This document shows, in pieces, positions 23,670 to 32,514 of a stretch of DNA of 32,629 nt. Position 1 is the first letter of the stretch; every line of letters begins with the position of its first letter. Made by a program: the position numbers and the translations under genes. The DNA comes from Crocinitomicaceae bacterium (GTDB lineage Bacteria; Bacteroidota; Bacteroidia; Flavobacteriales_D; Crocinitomicaceae). The notes beneath the pieces were generated by a model. That model was given only the letters and a program-made list of their open reading frames with translations, had not been told where the DNA came from and ran no database searches. The stretch is from NCBI GenBank assembly GCA_029254025.1, contig JAQWYK010000009.1:1-32629 (forward strand), in the 5' to 3' direction.

Positions 23670-25196
23670 TTAATGTTTAAAATGTCTGTTCCCCGTCATT
23701 ACCATTGCCAATCCGTGGTTGTTACAATAATCAATTGACAATTGGTCCTTGATGGAACCACCCGGTTGTACGACAGCTTTTATTCCTGCATCATCAGCGA
23801 TTTCCACGCAATCTGGAAAAGGAAAAAATGCATCTGAAGCCATCACTGCACCTGTCAAGTCAAAATTAAATGACTGTGCCTTGTGAATAGCTTGTCTCAG
23901 TGCGTCAACCCGAGAAGTTTGTCCTGTTCCACTGGCCAATAATTGCCCGTTCTTAGCTAAAACAATCGTATTTGATTTAGTATGCTTTACCAGCTTATTC
24001 GCAAATTCCAAATCCTCTAATTGTTGCTCAGTTGGTTTCACATTCGTAACAGACTGAAAGTCCTCCTTCTTATCGGTAATCATGTCCTTATCTTGCTCCA
24101 AGACCCCGTTTAAGATGGTTCTAAATTGTTTTCCAGGCAACTCAACAGGCTTCTGAAGGAGAATCATCCTGTTCTTCTTGTTTTTCAAGGTTTCGACAGC
24201 TTCTGCTGCAAAAGCAGGCGCAATAACTACTTCACAAAAAAGCTCGTCAATCAAACTAGCTGTATCATTATCTATGGTTGTATTCGCAATTAAAATCCCT
24301 CCAAAAGCAGAAACAGGATCACCCGCTAAGGCAGCTTCATAGGCTTCTTTAATTGTCGTGCGTGTAGCAAAGCCACATGCATTGTTATGTTTTAAAATCG
24401 CAAAAGTTGGTGCATCGTCTTTAAACTCGGCAATTAAATTAACCGCAGCATCCACATCCAATAAATTATTGTAGGAAAGCTCCTTTCCATGTAGCTTTTC
24501 GAACATTGCTTCTAAATCACCATAAAAAACTCCTTTTTGATGTGGGTTCTCACCGTATCGCAAAGTCTGAGCTTCCTGGATACTTTGCTTGAAAAGGTCC
24601 AACTCATCATTATTAAAGTAATTAAAAATATGTGTGTCGTAGTGCGATGAAACGTTAAATGCATCCCGAGCAAAAGCTCTTCGTTGATCAATAGACGTTT
24701 CAGCGCCTTGACTTTCTAGCAATTCTAAAAATGCAGGATACTGATTTTTTGAAGGGACAATAACTACGTCTTCGTAATTTTTAGCTGCCGCTCGAATCAA
24801 CGCAATTCCTCCAATGTCTATTTTCTCGATAATATCTGAATAACTCGCTCCTGATGCAACCGTCGCTTCGAATGGATATAAATCCACCATGACTAAATCC
24901 ATATTCGGAATTTCGTACTCGGCTACTTGGGCTTTATCCGTCTCGTGGTTTCGGCGATTCAAAATCCCTCCAAAAATTTTTGGGTGAAGTGTCTTAACTC
25001 TACCTCCTAAAATTGATGGATAGGAAGTTAAATCCTCAACACGTTCTACCGAAATCCCAAGATCTTCAATAAAACTTTGAGTTCCACCCGTGCTATAGAT
25101 AGTTACTCCGTTCTTAATCAATGCCCTAACTATCGGTTCGAGGCCATCTTTGTCAAAAACTGAAATTAGCGCATTCGCTATTTTTTTTTTCGCCAT
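23670..25196 (-). CDS. purH: Bifunctional AICAR formyltransferase / IMP cyclohydrolase
   Basis: Catalyses the last two steps of IMP synthesis: formyl transfer to AICAR from 10-formyl-tetrahydrofolate, then ring closure. The 508 aa show the N-terminal cyclohydrolase (MGS-like) domain with STGGTQSFIEDLGI, GGRVKTLHPKIFGGIL and IDIGGIALIRAAAKN, then the transferase with LRYGENPHQKGVFY, SYNNLLDVDAA and the catalytic Lys269-His270-Asn271 (ILKHNNACG). The C-terminus ending in VMTGNRHFKH is typical. Placement just upstream of mreB is conserved in Bacteroidetes. A -7 element lies 24 nt before the ATG. All active-site parts are present. Confidence 0.97.
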   Translation of the reverse strand: MAKKKIANALISVFDKDGLEPIVRALIKNGVTIYSTGGTQSFIEDLGISVERVEDLTSYPSILGGRVKTLHPKIFGGILNRRNHETDKAQVAEYEIPNMDLVMVDLYPFEATVASGASYSDIIEKIDIGGIALIRAAAKNYEDVVIVPSKNQYPAFLELLESQGAETSIDQRRAFARDAFNVSSHYDTHIFNYFNNDELDLFKQSIQEAQTLRYGENPHQKGVFYGDLEAMFEKLHGKELSYNNLLDVDAAVNLIAEFKDDAPTFAILKHNNACGFATRTTIKEAYEAALAGDPVSAFGGILIANTTIDNDTASLIDELFCEVVIAPAFAAEAVETLKNKKNRMILLQKPVELPGKQFRTILNGVLEQDKDMITDKKEDFQSVTNVKPTEQQLEDLEFANKLVKHTKSNTIVLAKNGQLLASGTGQTSRVDALRQAIHKAQSFNFDLTGAVMASDAFFPFPDCVEIADDAGIKAVVQPGGSIKDQLSIDYCNNHGLAMVMTGNRHFKH

Positions 25197-25219
25197 ATCA
25201 TTATATCAATTGAAAGGTG

Positions 25220-25227
25220 CAAAAGTA
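25220..25227 (-). promoter_or_regulatory. -7 promoter element of purH
   Basis: The minus strand reads TACTTTTG, an exact TAnnTTTG match, 24 nt before the ATG. A TTG exists further upstream but at 28 nt spacing, which is too far to be the -33 box. Confidence 0.5.
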
Positions 25228-25371
25228 CAGAGTTTGAATTTTATACGCATACTTTCAAGTGGATAATTGTTCTGTTTTTTTGATTTTTTGAATCAATTCT
25301 AAAAATCCCAGATAAAATCCTCCGATTTTTATTGAAATCGCCAAAGAAACTTTAAAGAAAGTGTTGAACTC

Positions 25372-26589
25372 TTATTTAACCACGCTCAAGGTAAGCGTTT
25401 CAAGTCCTGAGGTTAAGATCCGAACATAGTAGACACCTTCTTGCCAATCCGAAGTGTTCAACTGCAATACAGACACTCCATCAAAGTGTGTGGCGAAAAC
25501 AGTTCTTCCCATGACATCTAGCACCAAGATTTCTGCACTGGATACGCGTGAAAAAGAAACCTGTAATTCATCCTTGACCGGGTTAGGATAAGCATCAACC
25601 TGAAGGCTGTACTCTTCCTCTAATCCAACATTGCAGCCAGACACACAAGAAGTGACCCCTGGTTCAATCGTCCCCCAGTTCACATCAAAATGAGTAGCCG
25701 TTGGTGTATTGTCACAAATATCCAATGTACCTTTTACAAAACCAAAGTTGGTCGTTGATTCACCCAAGCAAAACTCACCTGTACCCTTTAGCGTATCGCT
25801 ATTGGTAAAATCACGCAGGACATGAAACACTCCATTATTCTCAACAATTGCATCAAAAGTAGATAGGTTTCCAGAAGCAAAATCACGTCCAACGGACACA
25901 TCCCTTCCTTGGGCAACAACTACTTGATTTAAATTGAGAAAATCATTTTCCACGAAGAAAGAACCTGTTCCAGTGATGTTCAAAATCCCATCATTACCCA
26001 CATCGAAAGAGCTGACATTTCCAGCGGAAACATTATATGTCCCTAAATTATAGAGCGAGTCAGACACGACAAATCCTGTATTCATAACTGTTCCCTCATT
26101 TAAAAAGTCACCATTAAAGAGCGTGCCTTCATTCATGAATATCCCTTGATTATAAATACTGTCTGTGCCATTCAGTAATCCATGATTCATAAATGTTGAA
26201 TTCATGCTCACGTATAATGCAGTATCAAGCACTAAATTCGCATGATTATGACCAACAGCACCTGTTGTAAACGCTAAATTAGTTAGTGTAGTCTGACCGT
26301 GATTAGAAAATGTCGTGGATGTTCCGTCAAACAAAATACTTATTCCACTAGTACTCTCACCAAAAGAACCCGTTGCATGAACAGTAATTGAACCACCGGA
26401 ATTAACCAACCAATCAACATCCATCGTGATAGCGTGATAAATATTGATGTCATCAGTAGTCGATGGGATGCACGAACAGTCCCACACAAAAGGATTGCTT
26501 GCAGTTCCGTTCATTACTGAGCTAATGGTTTGTTGACCAAACACAATGCTGAAAAGGAGTAAAAAGAAGAGTGTAGTAGTCGTTCTCAT
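25372..26589 (-). CDS. Secreted N-x-G ladder (beta-solenoid-like) protein with T9SS type A sorting domain
   Basis: Function unknown. The 405-aa protein has a signal peptide (1-18, TTLFFLLLFSIVFG), a beta-rich body and a type A sorting domain from about 330 (VDAYPNPVKDEL ... GRTVF ... EGVYYVRILT ... LSVVK). The body contains a ladder of N-x-G steps at Asn135, 147, 153, 164, 170 and 181, spaced alternately about 11-12 and 6 residues. This makes a repeat of about 17 residues and suggests a right-handed parallel beta-helix. Two pairs of nearby cysteines (Cys38/Cys40, Cys315/Cys319) may form disulphides. It would be exported by Sec, moved out by T9SS and placed on the surface or in the medium. Related Bacteroidetes proteins are usually called hypothetical. 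It converges on nothing: the next gene lies divergent beyond the riboswitch. Confidence 0.82.
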   Translation of the reverse strand: MRTTTTLFFLLLFSIVFGQQTISSVMNGTASNPFVWDCSCIPSTTDDINIYHAITMDVDWLVNSGGSITVHATGSFGESTSGISILFDGTSTTFSNHGQTTLTNLAFTTGAVGHNHANLVLDTALYVSMNSTFMNHGLLNGTDSIYNQGIFMNEGTLFNGDFLNEGTVMNTGFVVSDSLYNLGTYNVSAGNVSSFDVGNDGILNITGTGSFFVENDFLNLNQVVVAQGRDVSVGRDFASGNLSTFDAIVENNGVFHVLRDFTNSDTLKGTGEFCLGESTTNFGFVKGTLDICDNTPTATHFDVNWGTIEPGVTSCVSGCNVGLEEEYSLQVDAYPNPVKDELQVSFSRVSSAEILVLDVMGRTVFATHFDGVSVLQLNTSDWQEGVYYVRILTSGLETLTLSVVK

Positions 26590-26720
26590 GTTGTTTTTAT
26601 TTTCAAATATAACGGAAGGAATTCAGTTCGCCAAAACAAAATTTATGTGTTTCAGGCTACAATTTGAACATATCAACATCTAAGATTCGAGAAAAACCAC
26701 CTATGTTCAACTTTTCATAT

Positions 26721-26728
26721 TACATTTG
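26721..26728 (+). promoter_or_regulatory. -7 promoter element of the riboswitch transcript
   Basis: TACATTTG is an exact TAnnTTTG match and ends 5 nt before the riboswitch, so the RNA would begin about at its first helix. No TTG box was found at -33. Confidence 0.5.
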
Positions 26729-26820
26729 CATCGTCTCTAAGGGGTGTCTGCCAGCTGGTGGACTGAGATTATACCCATTGAACCGGATCAGGTTAGTACC
26801 TGCGGCGGGAAGATGACTTT
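26729..26820 (+). ncRNA. TPP (THI-element) riboswitch
   Basis: The conserved core is clearly legible: GGGGTG (26741-26746), CTGAGATT (26763-26770), ACCC (26773-26776), GAACCGGATCAGGTTAGTACCTGC (24 nt from 26780) and CGGGAAGATG near the 3' end. The outer P1 helix pairs GTCTCT (26733-26738) with AGATGAC (26811-26817, one bulge). It binds thiamine pyrophosphate and normally switches off the gene downstream. The receptor ATG lies 68 nt after P1, so control is probably at translation or by a terminator form; no obvious T-tract hairpin is seen between. Confidence 0.96.
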
Positions 26821-26884
26821 TTAATGCTAGTGTTGATTCTAATTATTTATTAATTCCAAGAATTAGCCCCTTATTCTTGTTAAA

Positions 26885-29380
26885 ATGTTTAAAGACATGA
26901 AAACAAGAAATGTTTTAAAAGCCTTGGCAGTGGTATTTATACTGTCGTCTAGTGCGCAAGCACAATTCTCCATTTCAGGAACAGTGAAAGATACAGAAGG
27001 TGAACTCCTCACTGGTGTTATGGTGGTCCTCAACGACAAATCGCGGGGAACAAATACCCGGATTAACGGGACATACACTTTATCCAATCTTGCTCCAGGA
27101 AACTACACGGTCGTAGCTCGATTCTTCGGTTACGAGCAACAATCAAAATCCATTGAGCTTATTGAGGGAGATGAAGTACTCGACTTCTCCCTGAAACTAT
27201 CTTTCTTCATGCAAGAGGGAATAGAAGTGCGTGGAATTCGCGCTACCGAAAAAACGCCAACGACCTACACCAACCTAGATCGCGAAGAAATCGAACGACA
27301 AAACTTTGGTCAGGACTTACCGTTCTTACTACAATCTACACCATCCACTGTAGTTACATCTGACGCAGGTGCTGGAGTTGGATATACCGGTGTAAGTATT
27401 CGAGGAGTTGATCCAACACGAACGAACGTCACCATAAATGGAATTCCCATCAACGACTCCGAATCACAGGGTGTGTTTTGGGTGAACATGCCTGACTTCA
27501 CCTCCTCCATTGAGGACATGCAAGTTCAACGAGGTGTAGGAACCTCTTCGAATGGTGGAGCAGCATTTGGAGCAAGTATTAATATCAATTCTAACCAAAT
27601 CAACAAAGAAGCCTATGGTGAACTCGACAACTCATACGGAACATTCAATACGTGGCGCAATACTGTAAAAGCTGGAACAGGATTGATCAATGATAAATTT
27701 ACTTTGGACGCCCGGCTTTCCAGAATTTCATCGGATGGATTTGTAGACCGTGGAACATCTAATTTGCGCTCCTACTATTTATCAGGAGCTTGGTTGGGCA
27801 AAAAGTCTTCACTGCGCGCTATTATTTTTGGTGGACACGAAGTCACCTATCAAGCTTGGTATGGCACCCCTGAAAGTCGCATTAAAAATGACGAACAAGG
27901 AATGCTAGATTACGCCGCACGAAATGGATTAACACCAGAACAAACTGATAACCTACTTAGCTCCGGAAGAACTTATAACTTTTACGAATACGAAAACGAA
28001 GTGGATAACTATAAGCAAGATCATTATCAATTGCACTTCGCGCATCAGTTCAATAAAAAGTGGAATGCCAATGTAGCTGCTCACTACACTTATGGACGCG
28101 GATATTATGAACAATTCCGAGAAAATGATCGTTTTTCCACGTATGATTATGACCCAATTGCAGTAAATGGAGACACATTGAATCGTATGGATTTAATTCG
28201 AAGAAGATGGTTAGATAATCACTTTGGAGGAGGAGTGTTCAATATTAACTACACAAACTATAACGGACTAGAGCTCACTTTAGGCGGTGGTGCTAACGCA
28301 TACGATGGTGATCACTTCGGAGAAGTAATCTGGGCGCAATATCTTCCTGATAGCGATATTCGCGATCGCTATTATGACAACAATGCCTTTAAAATTGATG
28401 CAAATAGCTACCTCAAAGGAACATATGAATGGAGCAACTTAACATTCTTCGCGGATGCCCAATTGCGACACATTGATTACACTTTCTTAGGAATCGATGA
28501 CGTGAGCGGTATTCTGACAGAAGTAGAACAAAACGTAAAGTATAACTTCTTTAATCCGAAAGCTGGACTTTCGTACAAATTAAAAGAGAATCAAACGCTT
28601 TACGCCTCTTATGCAGTAGCTAACAGAGAACCCGTTCGGAGAGATTTCCGTGAAAGTTCGCCGGAAAGTAGACCACAACATGAAACATTAAACAACCTAG
28701 AAGCGGGCTACAGATGGCACGGTAAAAAAGGATTTGTGAATGCGAACTTTTATTTCATGGATTATGACAATCAACTCGTTCTTACTGGTCAAATTAATGA
28801 TGTAGGGGGATATACTCGTACCAATGTAAAAGACAGCTACCGCGCTGGAATCGAGCTAGAAGGAGGGTATAAAATCCTAGATAATATAGGGATAACAGGA
28901 AACTTAACGCTGAGTCAAAATAAAATTGTTGAATTCACAGAATACATGGATGCGTATGATGTCAATTTCGACTATTTAGGTCAAGTGGAAACAGTTCATC
29001 AAAATACAGATTTGGCTTTTTCACCCAACATCATTGCAGGTGCAACAATTAATTTCGAGCCCATTAAAAACCTTCGCCTAAACTGGATGTTCAAACATGT
29101 GGGGGCTCAGTTTTTGGATAATACTTCAAATGAGACTCGCATGTTAGATAGCTACTTCATATCTCATCTAAATATAGCGTATACCATCAAAGACAAACTC
29201 TTCAAAGAAACTACGATAGGATTGCGTATAAATAACCTTTTCAACGGATACTTCAATAGTGAGTTTGAGAATAATGGATATACTTGGGGTTATATCTACG
29301 ACAATAAGAGGATAGATGAGAACTTCTATTACCCTCAAGCAGGGGCACATTTTCTGTTACGATTAACTATAAAACTATAG
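26885..29380 (+). CDS. TonB-dependent outer-membrane receptor under TPP control, predicted thiamine or precursor uptake
   Basis: Outer-membrane beta-barrel that takes up a substrate with energy from TonB. The 831 aa comprise a signal peptide (to about 27; a second ATG at 26897 gives the cleaner MKTRNVLKAL start), a carboxypeptidase-regulatory-like domain (about 28-105, ISGTVKDTEGELLTGVMV), a plug (about 120-236, GVSIRGVDPTRTNVTINGIPI and SSNGGAAFGASININ) and a barrel to the final strand ending LRLTIKL. Function is inferred from the TPP riboswitch upstream: when thiamine pyrophosphate is scarce, the receptor is made. Such riboswitch-linked receptors were predicted as thiamine transporters in Bacteroidetes. 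No inner-membrane transporter (PnuT-like) or thiamine kinase gene is next to it. A terminator follows. Confidence 0.88.
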   Translation: MFKDMKTRNVLKALAVVFILSSSAQAQFSISGTVKDTEGELLTGVMVVLNDKSRGTNTRINGTYTLSNLAPGNYTVVARFFGYEQQSKSIELIEGDEVLDFSLKLSFFMQEGIEVRGIRATEKTPTTYTNLDREEIERQNFGQDLPFLLQSTPSTVVTSDAGAGVGYTGVSIRGVDPTRTNVTINGIPINDSESQGVFWVNMPDFTSSIEDMQVQRGVGTSSNGGAAFGASININSNQINKEAYGELDNSYGTFNTWRNTVKAGTGLINDKFTLDARLSRISSDGFVDRGTSNLRSYYLSGAWLGKKSSLRAIIFGGHEVTYQAWYGTPESRIKNDEQGMLDYAARNGLTPEQTDNLLSSGRTYNFYEYENEVDNYKQDHYQLHFAHQFNKKWNANVAAHYTYGRGYYEQFRENDRFSTYDYDPIAVNGDTLNRMDLIRRRWLDNHFGGGVFNINYTNYNGLELTLGGGANAYDGDHFGEVIWAQYLPDSDIRDRYYDNNAFKIDANSYLKGTYEWSNLTFFADAQLRHIDYTFLGIDDVSGILTEVEQNVKYNFFNPKAGLSYKLKENQTLYASYAVANREPVRRDFRESSPESRPQHETLNNLEAGYRWHGKKGFVNANFYFMDYDNQLVLTGQINDVGGYTRTNVKDSYRAGIELEGGYKILDNIGITGNLTLSQNKIVEFTEYMDAYDVNFDYLGQVETVHQNTDLAFSPNIIAGATINFEPIKNLRLNWMFKHVGAQFLDNTSNETRMLDSYFISHLNIAYTIKDKLFKETTIGLRINNLFNGYFNSEFENNGYTWGYIYDNKRIDENFYYPQAGAHFLLRLTIKL

Positions 29381-29396
29381 ATTATTCAATTGTTTT

Positions 29397-29424
29397 AAGG
29401 CTCCGGATATTTCTGGAGCCTTTT
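29397..29424 (+). terminator. Terminator after the TPP-controlled receptor
   Basis: The stem AAGGCTCCGG / CTGGAGCCTT (29397-29406 with 29413-29422, one G-T pair) has a 6-nt loop and continues into TTTT. It starts 16 nt after the stop codon. Confidence 0.85.
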
Positions 29425-29605
29425 ATTTTTATGATTGTACCATTGAAATCGCTCTCCTAAAACAATTTCATACGTATTCATTAATCCCTGCCGGCCATTT
29501 GACAAAACATCAAAGGCTACGGACTTAAGATGTGCCTATTTCCTGTCTCCTCGAACAAATTTATTTTTCGCGTGTTTTTGACTTTTAAATAACATAATTT
29601 GGCTC

Positions 29606-32050
29606 ATGAAAATTTTAGCAACTATTCCTTTGGTGCTTTTCGCTCTGCTAACTGTTGCTCAAATCGAAGGAACAATAGTGGGCGAAGTGCGAGATGCCAA
29701 TACCGACGAACCCTTAGCATTTGCGAAGGTATTCATCGAAGGTATGCAATTGGGTGCCTCAACGGAATTAGACGGAACGTATCGCTTAGAGGTGCCTACT
29801 GGAACATATACTATCAAAGTAACCTATCAAGGGTATAACGATGTAAAAAAATACAACATTGCCGTGAACTCGGGAAGCCCCCAGGTTCTGAATTTTCGTA
29901 TGTCAAGCATGACCACCGAATTAGAAGAAGTTCAAATTGTCTATGACAAAAATGCCATGGTGAAAACAACGGATATGGTGACGCCTTTATCCGTTCAAAA
30001 GCTTACTGCTGAGGAAATAAAATCCAATCCTGGAGGTAATTTTGATGTTTCAAAAGTGGTACAAACCCTTCCAGGAGTTGGTGGATCCGCTGGCGGGGCA
30101 CAACGCAACGACATCACCATTCGAGGGGGAGCCCCGAACGAAAATGTTTACTACCTCGATGGAATAGAAATACCTGTATTGAATCACTTTCAAACACAAG
30201 GCTCCTCTGGCGGTGCCCAAGGAATTCTAAATGTTTCGTTTATTGAAGAATTGAAACTTACCTCTTCCGCTTTTGATGCCCGCTATGACAATGCACTTGC
30301 CTCGACATTCGTCATCACCCAAAGACAAGGAAATTCTGAAAAAATCTCTGGAAATATTCGGAGTAGTCTAACGGAATCTGCTCTTACGCTAGAAGGCCCA
30401 TTAGGCAAGAATAAGAAAACAGACTTCTTGGCTTCATCGCGTCTTTCGTATTTGGACCTTTTGTTTACCTTGATTGATTTACCGATTCGCCCAAATTTCT
30501 CTGACTATCAACTGAAGGTCTCGCACAAAATCGATGATAAATCAAGTCTTACCTTTATAGGGTTAGGAGCAATAGACCGCTTTAATTTTGCCGAAACACG
30601 TGATGAAACGCTTGAAACAGCTTTCTTGAGAAGATCGCTGCCTTTTATATCCCAATGGACATACACCACAGGGGTTGCCTATAAAAAACGATTTGAAGGC
30701 GGGTTTTACAACATTGCTGTCAGCCGGAATATGTTTAATAATCAATTAGATCAATTTGAGGATGCGCAGAACGGCAATGAAAATTTCCGCAACTTGAAAT
30801 TACGTTCTCAAGAAATTGAGAATAAATTCCGCTTCGATTATAACAAATATCAAAATGGGTGGAAATATTCTTATGGAGTGATGGGGCAATACGTAAAATA
30901 TAATACCAGCATCTTCAATCGCATTTCAGCAGGAGTTTTCGATACTAGCGGTGTGCTAATTATGCCCCCAATTGTTATCAATGCCAACAGCGCGATTGAT
31001 TTCTTCCGGTATGGAGCGTTTGGACAACTATCGAAGAATGTATTGAAAGACCGTTTATTGGTGTCGTTCGGTTTGAGAACTGATATGAATACCTTCACAA
31101 CTGGAGGAAACAATCCACTGGAAACTGCTTCTCCTCGTTTGTCCTTTGCATATAGCTTAAGTAAGAAATGGGACTTAACAGCATCCGTTGGACGCTATTT
31201 TAAACTCCCACCATATACCTCTCTCGGGTTCCGTGATGAAAATGATGTTTTAGTTAATATCGATGCCGAATATATCCAATCGAACCATTATGTTTTGGGC
31301 ACACAATTTCTTCCAAATGACGGCCTTCGGCTTACGTTAGAAGGGTTTTTCAAGACATATGCAAACTACCCAGTTTCCTTGGTTAATGGAATCTCATTAG
31401 CCAATCAAGGTCAAGAGTTTGGAGCAATTGGGAACGAGCCAATAACAAGTATCGGTGATGGAGTTACCTATGGCGCAGAAATATTCATTCAACAAAAGTT
31501 AGTCAAGAATATCTTTTACGTGGTAAGTTACACCTATGTACGTAGTTTATTTTCGGGATTAGTCAATGACCTCATCCCCTCTGCATGGGATGCTCAACAT
31601 CTTTTATCTGGGACATTAGGCTGGAAATTTGGAAAGAAAAAAGACTGGCAATTAGGATTGAAATACCGTTTTGCAGGTGGCGTTCCTTACACCCCTTGGG
31701 ATCTTCAGGCTTCGCAAATGAACTATGCGGTGCTAGGTAATGGAGTGTTGGATTTTGACGACGTGAATGGCGAACGTTTATCGAATTTTCAGCAACTCGA
31801 TTTTAGACTCGATAAAATCGTAAACCTAAAAAAGCTAAGTTTTACCTTTTACATCGATATTCAAAACTTACTAGGGTTTGAAAATCAGTCACCAGATTAC
31901 TATACATTTCAACGAAAACCAGATGATAGCGGATTTGAGACGACAGATGGGCAGCCTTTAAAACCAGATGGATCCAATGCTGTTCCAGTAATCCTGCCAA
32001 ATTCGTCAGCATTGGTTACACCAACATTGGGTATTATTTTTGAATTTTAG
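29606..32050 (+). CDS. TonB-dependent outer-membrane receptor, substrate unknown
   Basis: Second outer-membrane receptor, 814 aa. A signal peptide (1-19, MKILATIPLVLFALLTVA), a carboxypeptidase-regulatory-like domain (about 22-100, IVGEVRDANTDEPLAFAKV and PTGTYTIKVTYQGY) and a plug (about 120-245, TLPGVGGSAGGAQRNDI, IRGGAPNENVYYLDGIEIP and SSAFDARYDNALAS) precede the barrel, which ends in GIIFEF with the aromatic last residue needed for assembly. A terminator separates it from the riboswitch-controlled receptor, and no riboswitch or similar control element is seen, so it is not obviously a thiamine transporter. No SusD-like gene follows, so it is not a SusCD polysaccharide pair. The cargo could be a siderophore, vitamin, peptide or sugar. 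Confidence 0.88.
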   Translation: MKILATIPLVLFALLTVAQIEGTIVGEVRDANTDEPLAFAKVFIEGMQLGASTELDGTYRLEVPTGTYTIKVTYQGYNDVKKYNIAVNSGSPQVLNFRMSSMTTELEEVQIVYDKNAMVKTTDMVTPLSVQKLTAEEIKSNPGGNFDVSKVVQTLPGVGGSAGGAQRNDITIRGGAPNENVYYLDGIEIPVLNHFQTQGSSGGAQGILNVSFIEELKLTSSAFDARYDNALASTFVITQRQGNSEKISGNIRSSLTESALTLEGPLGKNKKTDFLASSRLSYLDLLFTLIDLPIRPNFSDYQLKVSHKIDDKSSLTFIGLGAIDRFNFAETRDETLETAFLRRSLPFISQWTYTTGVAYKKRFEGGFYNIAVSRNMFNNQLDQFEDAQNGNENFRNLKLRSQEIENKFRFDYNKYQNGWKYSYGVMGQYVKYNTSIFNRISAGVFDTSGVLIMPPIVINANSAIDFFRYGAFGQLSKNVLKDRLLVSFGLRTDMNTFTTGGNNPLETASPRLSFAYSLSKKWDLTASVGRYFKLPPYTSLGFRDENDVLVNIDAEYIQSNHYVLGTQFLPNDGLRLTLEGFFKTYANYPVSLVNGISLANQGQEFGAIGNEPITSIGDGVTYGAEIFIQQKLVKNIFYVVSYTYVRSLFSGLVNDLIPSAWDAQHLLSGTLGWKFGKKKDWQLGLKYRFAGGVPYTPWDLQASQMNYAVLGNGVLDFDDVNGERLSNFQQLDFRLDKIVNLKKLSFTFYIDIQNLLGFENQSPDYYTFQRKPDDSGFETTDGQPLKPDGSNAVPVILPNSSALVTPTLGIIFEF

Positions 32051-32514
32051 TCCCACAAACAGCTCACTGTCAGATATAGTTTTTCATTAGGATAAAGCAA
32101 TGTGTTAATTTGCTCCAGCATAGTTCTCTCGTTGAAAAAGGGACTGAGTTACCCTTGAATTGTGCCAGTTGAATTATAGAATATTTGAACATTAATAGTA
32201 GGTAGTAATCGTGGATTCCTTCTTGAACTCCTGTAAGTAATTTATACTGAACATCCTTTTTAAAGGCTCTACACTAGTAAAAATCGATTTACTATTTCAA
32301 AAAACATCTGATTTTTCTAAAATTTCTTATCGCAATAGTCCTTGTTATTTAGGGTGTATATATGGTTTTTACCAATTACAAACGACTATTTTTCGACAAC
32401 AATCGTTTAATACCCGAATGCAGGAAATTGGTCGCCGCAACTTTGCATCGTCAATCGCTGAAAGTCAGCACAACGACAGTAAAACGTTCAAATTATTCAT
32501 TAAAATTCAGAGAC
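32051..32514. other. Intergenic region before ssb
   Basis: 464 bp without a frame I can support. I see no strong terminator after the receptor; the only hairpin, AAGGG/CCCTT around 32138-32157, is short. A possible -7 element for ssb lies at 32438-32445. Nothing else is recognised. Confidence 0.5.
32438..32445 (+). promoter_or_regulatory. Possible -7 promoter element of ssb
   Basis: CAACTTTG is one base away from TAnnTTTG and would give a leader of about 60 nt. A TTG is present but only 7 nt upstream, so it is not the -33 box. Confidence 0.3.

Noticed and set aside
29606-32050. SusC-type member of a polysaccharide-utilisation locus
   Set aside because: No SusD-like gene follows, no glycoside hydrolases are nearby, and 814 aa is short for SusC (about 1000 aa).
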